DNA from: Sphaerochaetaceae bacterium
GTDB lineage: Bacteria > Spirochaetota > Spirochaetia > Sphaerochaetales > Sphaerochaetaceae
DNA: 64,000 bases
NCBI GenBank assembly: GCA_024405015.1
Contig: JAKSPE010000001.1
Coordinates: 1-64,000, forward strand
Reading direction: 5' to 3'
Part shown: piece after piece, positions 57,575 through 64,000 of the stretch
Layout: each line of letters starts with the position of its first letter
Numbering within the stretch: position 1 is the first letter of the stretch
Notes under the pieces: generated by a model
Told to the model about the DNA's origin: nothing
Databases searched by the model: none
The model's input: the letters and a program-made list of their open reading frames with translations, nothing else
Position numbers and translations under genes: made by a program

Positions 57575-60115
57575 TCATTTCACAAATGAGATTGCAGTCT
57601 CCTTTGTCATAGCCTTGCAGGCTTCCTCATTCTGCTGATATTCCTTTGGAATTCTGTAGTTTGTCTGGCCATGCTTGAGGTAGTAACCGTAGCGGCCATG
57701 CAGAATTGCAAGGTTCTGCCCATCGTGGTCACCGAAATCGACAACAGGTGCCTGAGCGGTCTTGGAAGAGCTACCGGATCTGGAAGCGGACTTCTTGGAC
57801 TCCTCCTTCGGAACGCTAAAGATCTCTCTTGCCTCCTGCTCGGTGATTTCGAACAGAATTTCAGCATCCTTCATGCTTCTGAAGTCGTTACCACACTTGA
57901 TGTATGGACCATACTTTCCGACATCTGCAGTAATGACCTCACCTGCTTCGTTTGTTCCAATGACACGTGGAAGAGCGAAGAACTGCAGGACAATTGATAC
58001 ATCGAGGGATCTGTTTCCGATATACTTCTTTGGGACCTTGAAACGTCTGATTTCATCGGTCTTGGCTCTGTCTCCAATCTGCCAGTAGTCACCGAACTTA
58101 CCGGTGCAGTAGAGAACTGGCTCACCCTTTTCGGTCTCACCAATCTTCTCTGGGACATTAGCCTTTGCCTCATTACCCTTGTTACCGGACTGGCAGAGAT
58201 TCTTGACCATCTCGTCGGTCACAGATGCTGGAGTCCAATCGGCAGGAACGGAAACGAACTTGTTGTCTGCGTCCTTGACATATGGGCCATAAGGGCCAAG
58301 GAAGATGCTGTTCTCTTCGCTGAGCTGAGGAAGGTTGAGTTTCTTGACATCCTTGGAATTGATTTTGACCTTGTTGGACTTGACCTGCTGCTCAAGACCC
58401 ATCTCTCCCTCGTAGAACTCCTTGAGGTACTGAAGCTCGTCGAGCTTACCCTCTGCGATCTTATCGAGGTCAGACTCCATGTCTCTTGTGAACTCGTAGT
58501 CAACTCTGTCAGAGAAGTAGGACTCAAGAAGTTGGATGACGCCAAAACCTGTGAAGGTAGGAACAAGATTTCCCTTATCACGGATGACATAATCCTTCTC
58601 AAACAGTCTGTCGATGATGGAGGCATAGGTGGAAGGTCTTCCGATTCCAAGCTTTTCCAGTGTCTGGACCAGAGATGCTTCTGTGTAGCGGTTAGGCTCC
58701 TTTGTGGAGTGTGAAAGATCCTCAAGGCTGGCAGCAGTGAGCTTCTGACCGACAGTGAGCATTGGAAGTGGAGTCTCCTTGTCCTCAAGTGCTGCATCCG
58801 GATCGTCGGAACCCTCAACATAGACTCTGATGAAGCCTGGGAATTCGATTCTTGTTCCGGTTGTCTTGAAGACAATGGTCCTACCTTCGGCATCCTGTGC
58901 TGTGATGACGACAGAGGTGTTGAGCTTCTGTGCATTGGTCATCTGGGAAGCGAGTGTTCTCTTCCAGATGAGGGTGTACAGCTCAAGCTCACGGCCAGTA
59001 AGACCTGTCTGCTCAGGTGTCTTGAAATGCTCACCTGCAGGTCGGATAGCCTCATGGGCTTCCTGTGCATTGGAGTTGCTTGCCTGCTGATACTGGCGAG
59101 GGCTCTTTGTGACGAACTCTGGGCCATACAGTTCCATGGCAGCTTCACGAGCAGCGTTGATTCCCTCATAACTGAGAGTCAGGCTGTCAGTTCTCATGTA
59201 GGTGATGAAACCGTTTTCATAAAGGCTCTGTGCAACTCTCATGGTATCCTTTGCGGACATATGGAGCTTTCTGTTACCTTCCTGCTGGAGTGTACTGGTT
59301 TTAAATGGAGCAGCTGGGCTCTGGTCCTGGCGCTTCTCCTCAACTTCGGTGATGACAAACTCACGACCGGAGAGGTTCTTCACGATGGAAAGAGCATCTT
59401 CCTTGGAAAGGAGAACGACATTTGGCTTGGCAGCATACTTACCGCTATCGCTGTTGAAGTCCTTGCCGTTTGCAACTCTCTGACCGTCAATACTGTCAAT
59501 GGCTGCGGTGAAACCCTCCTTGAAGTTGGCTTTCACATCCCAGTACTCGGACTTCTTGAAAGTAAGTCTTGTTCGCTCACGGTCAACGACAAGTCTGAGA
59601 CCAGGAGACTGGACACGACCTGCACTAAGGCTCTTATTGGAGAGCTTGGACCAAAGCACTGGAGAGATGGTGTAACCGAACAGTCTGTCCAGAACTCGTC
59701 TTGCTTCCTGGGCATGGACCAGATTGATATCCAGGTCCCTACCATTTTCGAATGCAGCAAGAATTGCCTTCTTTGTGATTTCATGGAAAACCATTCTTCT
59801 GCTAGGAATCCTTGGCTTGAGAACCTCAACAAGATGCCAGCTGATGCTTTCTCCCTCGCGGTCCTCATCAGTTGCCAATATCAGTTCATCAGCATTCTTG
59901 AGCTCACTCTTGATCTGGGCGATAACCTTCTCTTTGGTTTCATCTATGACGTACTTTGGCTTATAGCCGTCCTTGATATCAATACACAAATCATTCTTTG
60001 GAAGAGTCCTGATATGGCCGTTACTTGCTACAACTGTGCAATCAGATCCAAGAAAACGTCTGATTGTTTTGGCCTTTGTTGGGGACTCAACGATAATTAG
60101 TTTCTTATCCGCCAT
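57575..60115 (-). CDS. topA: DNA topoisomerase I
   Basis: The 846-residue type IA topoisomerase has an N-terminal Toprim domain (LIIVESPTKAKTIRRFLG, ATDEDREGESISWHL) and the active-site Tyr in FITYMRTDSLTLS. The C-terminus has repeats of the GKYGPYIKCG type instead of the C4 zinc fingers of E. coli TopA. It relaxes negative supercoils behind transcription. ATG 60115 is chosen because AAGGAG lies just upstream; a longer in-frame start precedes the promoter. A near-consensus promoter lies at 60153-60181. Confidence 0.95.
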   Translation of the reverse strand: MADKKLIIVESPTKAKTIRRFLGSDCTVVASNGHIRTLPKNDLCIDIKDGYKPKYVIDETKEKVIAQIKSELKNADELILATDEDREGESISWHLVEVLKPRIPSRRMVFHEITKKAILAAFENGRDLDINLVHAQEARRVLDRLFGYTISPVLWSKLSNKSLSAGRVQSPGLRLVVDRERTRLTFKKSEYWDVKANFKEGFTAAIDSIDGQRVANGKDFNSDSGKYAAKPNVVLLSKEDALSIVKNLSGREFVITEVEEKRQDQSPAAPFKTSTLQQEGNRKLHMSAKDTMRVAQSLYENGFITYMRTDSLTLSYEGINAAREAAMELYGPEFVTKSPRQYQQASNSNAQEAHEAIRPAGEHFKTPEQTGLTGRELELYTLIWKRTLASQMTNAQKLNTSVVITAQDAEGRTIVFKTTGTRIEFPGFIRVYVEGSDDPDAALEDKETPLPMLTVGQKLTAASLEDLSHSTKEPNRYTEASLVQTLEKLGIGRPSTYASIIDRLFEKDYVIRDKGNLVPTFTGFGVIQLLESYFSDRVDYEFTRDMESDLDKIAEGKLDELQYLKEFYEGEMGLEQQVKSNKVKINSKDVKKLNLPQLSEENSIFLGPYGPYVKDADNKFVSVPADWTPASVTDEMVKNLCQSGNKGNEAKANVPEKIGETEKGEPVLYCTGKFGDYWQIGDRAKTDEIRRFKVPKKYIGNRSLDVSIVLQFFALPRVIGTNEAGEVITADVGKYGPYIKCGNDFRSMKDAEILFEITEQEAREIFSVPKEESKKSASRSGSSSKTAQAPVVDFGDHDGQNLAILHGRYGYYLKHGQTNYRIPKEYQQNEEACKAMTKETAISFVK

Positions 60116-60152
60116 GGAAAATCTCCTTGTGTCGATTTGAGCGTGCTTAATA

Positions 60153-60181
60153 TATATAGTAATGCTCCGACAAGTTGTCAA
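60153..60181 (-). promoter_or_regulatory. topA promoter
   Basis: On the minus strand, consensus TTGACA (60176-60181) and TATATA (60153-60158) have a 17-bp spacer. The leader is about 30 bases and includes AAGGAG. Confidence 0.85.
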
Positions 60182-60245
60182 CATCAAGAAGTTCTTTTTT
60201 CTCGGTTTCAAAACCTTAATCTAAAGATTAAAAAAACATCTTCTG

Positions 60246-60274
60246 TTGTTTATTGCAGCATCTATGAGTATTAT
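60246..60274 (+). promoter_or_regulatory. predicted leaderless promoter of a lipoprotein gene
   Basis: TTGTTT (60246-60251) and TATTAT (60269-60274) have a 17-bp spacer. Six bases (AGGACC) separate the -10 from ATG 60281. Confidence 0.6.
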
Positions 60275-60280
60275 AGGACC

Positions 60281-61024
60281 ATGAAGAAATCATTTTTTCC
60301 ACTGCTTATCATCTGTGTTCTTACAGCCCTATCCCTCACATCCTGTGTCGTCGCCGAGAAGCTTACCCTAAGCGATGAGATTGCCATCACAAAGGCCGTC
60401 TCCGGCAAAAGCCACGTTGACCTTTCGGTCGATGATTTCTTCATTGGAGTTATTGAAGACCTCTCCGACTGGGAGGATGTAGGATCCAACGATCCGATCA
60501 TCGATGTCGCAATCCAGGATTTTGTCGGCAACCTCCAAAGGTCAAAAGTCACAAGTTCCATCCGCTTCCTCGAAACCGGCTACAACACCTACATGGGTGA
60601 TTTCGCCTTCACCGATTTCACACAGTTGATCAAGGATCTTTCCAACGGTCAGGAAGACCAGACCATCGTCACCCTTTCCGAGAAGAACGGAAAGACACAT
60701 GTCGAGATTTCCATCAATATGGGAAACTATGACCAGCTGACCAAGATCATCCCATTCCTTGCCGATCCGAACTTTGAGGTCTATGGACCGTTGTACAACA
60801 ACGACCTCACCGAAGAGGAGTACCTTGAGATGGTAAGCTTCATTTTGGGCGAGCAGTGTCCAGACAGCATCGCAAACTCTTCCATCAGAATCCAGGTAGT
60901 CGCTCCGAAAGCAGTTGCAGCGCACAATGGAAAACTCAGAAACTCAAAGACCGTTGAGTTCTCCTTCCCGCTGATTGACTTCTTGCTTCTGCACGAGAGC
61001 ATTGATTTCTATCTTGAGTATTAA
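60281..61024 (+). CDS. lipoprotein of unknown function
   Basis: The 247-residue protein has a lipoprotein signal MKKSFFPLLIICVL ending in lipobox LTSC (Cys22). The mature part is mixed alpha/beta and acidic, with no motif I recognise. It ends SIDFYLEY. It is anchored in the inner or outer membrane facing the periplasm. ATG 60281 is the natural start of the signal peptide and lies six bases after TATTAT, predicting a leaderless mRNA. It is monocistronic with a terminator 26 bases downstream. Confidence 0.8.
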   Translation: MKKSFFPLLIICVLTALSLTSCVVAEKLTLSDEIAITKAVSGKSHVDLSVDDFFIGVIEDLSDWEDVGSNDPIIDVAIQDFVGNLQRSKVTSSIRFLETGYNTYMGDFAFTDFTQLIKDLSNGQEDQTIVTLSEKNGKTHVEISINMGNYDQLTKIIPFLADPNFEVYGPLYNNDLTEEEYLEMVSFILGEQCPDSIANSSIRIQVVAPKAVAAHNGKLRNSKTVEFSFPLIDFLLLHESIDFYLEY

Positions 61025-61050
61025 GACATCGTCAACAGCACATGAAATTC

Positions 61051-61080
61051 AAGGCATCCTGACATCGGGATGCCTTTTTC
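61051..61080 (+). terminator. terminator of the lipoprotein gene
   Basis: GGCATCC/GGATGCC stem with an 8-base loop is followed by TTTTTC. Confidence 0.88.
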
Positions 61081-61082
61081 AA

Positions 61083-61114
61083 TAAAAAGAGGTCTGCATT
61101 CTTGCAAACCTCTT
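61083..61114 (-). terminator. terminator of ychF
   Basis: On the minus strand, AGAGGT-T-TGCA / TGCA-G-ACCTCT forms a stem around AGAA, followed by TTTTTATT. It lies next to the opposite-strand terminator. Confidence 0.85.
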
Positions 61115-61138
61115 GAAACTTGATTGTTTGATTGGAAC

Positions 61139-62239
61139 TCAGACGTTGAATCTGAAGTGCATGATGTCTCCATCCTGCACAACGTAGTCCTTGCCTTCGA
61201 TTCTGAGTCTTCCAGCTTCCTTGACCTTGGCCTCGCTGCCATACTTGAACAGATCCTCGCAGCTGTAGACCTCGGCCTTGATGAAGCCCTTCTCGAAATC
61301 GGTATGGATGACACCTGCTGCCTGAGGAGCCTTGTAGCCAGCCTTGAAGGTCCAAGCTCTGTCCTCATCAGAACCGGCGGTGAAGAAGGTTCTAAGCCCA
61401 AGTGTTGCATAAGCCTCACGGATGAGAACGTTCATGCCGCTTTCCTCAAGACCTGCAGCCTCCAGGAACTCTGCCCTCTCTTCTGCGGTATCAAGAGAAG
61501 CGATCTCAGACTCAGTCTTTCCACAGATGACGACAACGGAAGATCCGCGCTTTTCTGCAATCTCACGGACGGTCTTCACATACTCGTTGTCGCTTCCGAT
61601 GGAGCCCTCATCGATGTTACAGACATAGATGACAGGCTTCATGGTAATGAGGTGAAGGTCACTGACCATCTCCCTCTCCTCTGGATCTGTCAGAATCATT
61701 CTGGCAGCCTCGCCCTGCTCCAAGCCCTTGAGAAGCTTCTCGTAGATTGGGATCACAGCAAGAAGTTCCTTGTCATGGGAGACTCTTGCGAGCTTTGCAT
61801 TCTTCTGATAGCGCTTGTCGACGGTGTCGTAGTCAGCAAGAGCCAACTCAATGTCGATGGTCTCGATATCGCCAGCAGGATCGACCTTGTTGTTCACGTG
61901 GATGATATCCGGATCATCAAAGCAGCGGACAACGTGTGCGATGACACCAACCTCGCGGATGTTTGCAAGGAACTTGTTTCCAAGTCCTTCACCCTTTGAG
62001 GCTCCAGCGACAAGACCTGCGATGTCAACGAACTCAGTGACAGCTGGGATGACCTTTGCTGGTGGAATGAGCTCAACGATCTTGTCCAGACGAGGATCCG
62101 GCACATTGACGATACCTACGTTAGGTTCGATTGTGCAGAAAGGATAGTTGGCTGCCTCGGCAGGTGCACTTGTCAGTGCTGAGAAGATTGTTGACTTTCC
62201 GACGTTTGGAAGTCCTACGATACCGCAATTAAGTCCCAT
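61139..62239 (-). CDS. ychF: YchF/Ola1-type ATPase
   Basis: The 366-residue Obg-superfamily protein has G1 GLPNVGKST, the switch region ([14 protein letters not shown]), [18 protein letters not shown] and a C-terminal TGS domain. YchF prefers ATP over GTP and acts in redox/stress response and translation. The length matches the family (about 363). GGAGG precedes ATG 62239. It is divergent from hflX, another translation-linked GTPase gene. Confidence 0.95.
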   Translation of the reverse strand: MGLNCGIVGLPNVGKSTIFSALTSAPAEAANYPFCTIEPNVGIVNVPDPRLDKIVELIPPAKVIPAVTEFVDIAGLVAGASKGEGLGNKFLANIREVGVIAHVVRCFDDPDIIHVNNKVDPAGDIETIDIELALADYDTVDKRYQKNAKLARVSHDKELLAVIPIYEKLLKGLEQGEAARMILTDPEEREMVSDLHLITMKPVIYVCNIDEGSIGSDNEYVKTVREIAEKRGSSVVVICGKTESEIASLDTAEERAEFLEAAGLEESGMNVLIREAYATLGLRTFFTAGSDEDRAWTFKAGYKAPQAAGVIHTDFEKGFIKAEVYSCEDLFKYGSEAKVKEAGRLRIEGKDYVVQDGDIMHFRFNV

Positions 62240-62292
62240 TTTGAGCCTCCGAAGGTCTATATTATCATCTTTTTCCTTGTTGCTCTATATGT

Positions 62293-62298
62293 TATCAT
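62293..62298 (+). promoter_or_regulatory. -10 element of a predicted leaderless hflX promoter
   Basis: TATCAT ends six bases before ATG 62305 (spacer TCAGCC). The -35 is T-rich and weak. Confidence 0.45.
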
Positions 62299-62304
62299 TC
62301 AGCC

Positions 62305-63510
62305 ATGGCATTCAATTCCATGGCTGACATCTCAAAACCTCAGGATATCTTCAAAAAGATCACCGCAATGCTTGTCGTAACCTCAGACCAGGCTCCATCC
62401 AGATCCCAGGCCGAGAAGAACCGCGACGAGCTGGAGTCTTTGTGTGCCACATTGGGAATCCGCTGCGCTGCGTGGGACTTCTTCAACATCAGAAGCTTCA
62501 ACAGCGCCACCTACATCGGAAGCGGCCAGGTGCAACGACTTGCCTACTATGCACAGGAGAACGAGTGCAACCTGATTGTCTTCAATAACAGTGTCAGCCC
62601 GAGAATCCAGAGAAACCTCGAGCAGATTACCGGCATTGCCGTTGTGGACCGACAGGAGATCATTCTCCAGATCTTCGCAAACAGAGCCACAACCCGTGAA
62701 GCAAGACTTCAGGTAGAGCTTGCCCAGCTGCAGTACTCTCTTCCAAGACTCAAACGAAAATGGGGAGAGCTCTCACAGCAGCGAGGTGGTGTCAAAGGCT
62801 CCAAGGGAAGCGGAGAAAAGCAGCTGGAACTGGATAAGCGACAGGCACAGGAGCGCATCGTACGACTGAAGAAAGAGATTGCGCAGATTGACAAGCAGCG
62901 AAGCATCCAGAGGCGAAACCGCACACAGAATGACATTGCCAACATCGCGATTGTCGGATACACGAACAGCGGCAAATCCACCCTTCTGAACCGCATCTCT
63001 GATGCGAATGTGCTTTCTGAGAACAAACTGTTTGCCACCCTGGACCCTACGACACGGCGAGTGCACATGCCAAACGGGACAAGCGTGCTTTTCACTGATA
63101 CCGTAGGATTTGTCAGTGACCTTCCGCATGAGCTGGTCGATGCCTTCAAATCCACGCTGGAAGAGGCTGTTCTTGCAGACATTCTTCTGATTGTGCTTGA
63201 TGTATCCAGAGAAGACTTCATGATGTGCTGGGATACGACAAAGAGCGTTCTTGAGGATCTGAAGGCCTTTGACAAGCCACGACTTGTAGTCCTGAACAAG
63301 ATGGACCTTGTCACAGAAGAGACGCTTTTTGCCATCAACAGTTTCTGCCTTTCCGGAGAGCACCACATCAAGACGTCTGTGACGCAGGACCCGAACATGG
63401 AAGGTCTTTTGGTGGAAGTGCAGAATATGGTCGCTGAGCTTAAGGCAAAAAGAGAAAATGATGAATTAGAGGCTTTCGTACGAAACCTGGAGGAAAATGA
63501 CAATGAATAG
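62305..63510 (+). CDS. hflX: ribosome-splitting GTPase HflX
   Basis: The 401-residue protein has the HflX N-terminal domain (NLIVFNNSVSPRIQRNLEQI, VVDRQEIILQIFANRATTREARLQVELAQL). A coiled linker follows, then a GTPase domain with G1 GYTNSGKST, G3 DTVGF and G4 NKMD. HflX splits stalled or heat-inactivated ribosomes. There is no Shine-Dalgarno; TATCAT lies six bases before ATG 62305. An ATG at 62320 is an alternative start. The next gene starts 8 bases before its stop. Confidence 0.93.
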   Translation: MAFNSMADISKPQDIFKKITAMLVVTSDQAPSRSQAEKNRDELESLCATLGIRCAAWDFFNIRSFNSATYIGSGQVQRLAYYAQENECNLIVFNNSVSPRIQRNLEQITGIAVVDRQEIILQIFANRATTREARLQVELAQLQYSLPRLKRKWGELSQQRGGVKGSKGSGEKQLELDKRQAQERIVRLKKEIAQIDKQRSIQRRNRTQNDIANIAIVGYTNSGKSTLLNRISDANVLSENKLFATLDPTTRRVHMPNGTSVLFTDTVGFVSDLPHELVDAFKSTLEEAVLADILLIVLDVSREDFMMCWDTTKSVLEDLKAFDKPRLVVLNKMDLVTEETLFAINSFCLSGEHHIKTSVTQDPNMEGLLVEVQNMVAELKAKRENDELEAFVRNLEENDNE

Positions 63511-64000
63511 AACAATCACAATAGCCGTCCTTGCAATCTTTGCAATCCTTTGCCTTGTCTCCTGCAAAACAGCAGATGTGAATCTTGGAATCCAGGTTCA
63601 GGAGTACCAGGAGCAGCTTAGCGGCATGCAGGCCCAGATGGACCAGATGCAGGCTCAGATCAAAGACCTTCAGAATCAGGTCACAGGACTGGAACAGAGT
63701 ACACTAACAACACAAACGGAACTGACGGAACAACCGTCACAAGCAGAACAGACTGAACAAACTTCACAACTGGAACAGGTGGAACAGAACAACACAGAAC
63801 CAGAAACTGAAGTCATAGAGGAACCTGCCGTAGACCCTCTTTTCTGGGAAATCGGCCAGATAGGTCCGTTTGGAGGCCTTGTGTTCCAGCATGACGGAAA
63901 GTGCTATGAAATTGCCCAGCCACTGTATGAGGCAGGCTCCTATGAGAACGCAGCAGATTATTGCAAAAGCCTCACACCTGATATTGCCTTTGCAAACGAG
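63503..64000 (+). CDS. coiled-coil lipoprotein, C-terminus cut by window edge
   Basis: At least 166 residues are visible. The signal MNRTITIAVLAIFAIL ends in lipobox LVSC (Cys21). A Gln-rich coiled coil follows (QMDQMQAQIKDLQNQVTGLEQ), then a Thr/Glu/Gln-rich linker. From about residue 122 begins IGQIGPFGGLVFQHDGKCYEI, which resembles the GDxGPAGGIVFY start of DUF1566/Lcl-type domains common in spirochaete lipoproteins. GGAGG lies upstream of ATG 63503. It overlaps the end of hflX and is probably co-transcribed with it. Confidence 0.8.
   Translation, partial: MNRTITIAVLAIFAILCLVSCKTADVNLGIQVQEYQEQLSGMQAQMDQMQAQIKDLQNQVTGLEQSTLTTQTELTEQPSQAEQTEQTSQLEQVEQNNTEPETEVIEEPAVDPLFWEIGQIGPFGGLVFQHDGKCYEIAQPLYEAGSYENAADYCKSLTPDIAFANE

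Overview
The window reads as a chromosomal segment of a host-associated spirochaete, nearest in gene content to the Sphaerochaeta-like lineages. The basis is moderate GC, diderm envelope proteins (lipoproteins with LVSC or LTSC lipoboxes, an outer-membrane-type peptidase/barrel protein), and housekeeping genes in short operons that switch strand often. The assignment is inferred from gene content only. No rRNA, CRISPR array, prophage or replication origin is visible. Four tRNA genes are present: Pro(CGG), Leu(CAA), Arg(CCT) and Asp(GTC).

Positions 1-7.6 kb look accessory: a rhodanese-like lipoprotein cut by the window edge, a nuclease-helicase fusion of the DUF2075 type, an uncharacterised protein, an AAA ATPase of the AAA_14/DUF4143 kind behind a strong dyad, and a HipBA toxin-antitoxin pair with two operator-like palindromes. 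Positions 7.6-16 kb carry a hybrid histidine kinase, a Na/phosphate symporter, a multidomain metallo-beta-lactamase-fold protein, a methyltransferase, tRNA-Pro and a SurA/PpiD-type foldase. At 16.2-17.2 kb lie one inverted pair of a dispersed ~140-bp repeat and a transposase fragment. Positions 17.4-26.2 kb hold a DEAD-box helicase, a HIT protein, a TrpR-family regulator, cardiolipin synthase, a TPR protein, queH, a MATE pump and a pseudouridine synthase. Positions 26.2-31 kb contain two XRE regulators with membrane segments, an AraC/GyrI regulator, and an AT-rich acetyltransferase-like plus small-protein pair.

At 32.2-36.1 kb a 2-keto-3-deoxygluconate operon (kdgK, KDPG aldolase-VOC fusion, IclR regulator, gluconate 5-dehydrogenase-like enzyme) has a good promoter, a KdgR-like palindrome and a 99-bp tandem repeat between its first two genes. 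It would phosphorylate and cleave uronate-derived KDG. Next come a Y-family polymerase cassette with an operator over its promoter, and a four-gene envelope operon (coiled-coil protein, MscS channel, small membrane protein, outer-membrane metallopeptidase/barrel). Positions 43.2-53.7 kb are housekeeping (stand-alone DbpA RNA-binding domain, DksA-type protein, AI-2E transporter, RNA methyltransferase, M29 aminopeptidase, MnmA, Smr) plus a Fic protein with putative operators, a second MATE pump and a PAP2 phosphatase. Positions 54-64 kb hold a secreted esterase-like protein, trmO, the second inverted repeat pair, topA, a lipoprotein, ychF, hflX and a lipoprotein cut by the window edge.

The most notable genome-wide signal is promoter architecture. 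At least ten genes with no Shine-Dalgarno sequence have a -10 hexamer ending exactly six bases before their ATG, which predicts leaderless mRNAs. Other observations worth checking are the inverted repeat-element pairs, a MnmA lacking the canonical second catalytic cysteine, and several promoter-overlapping palindromes.
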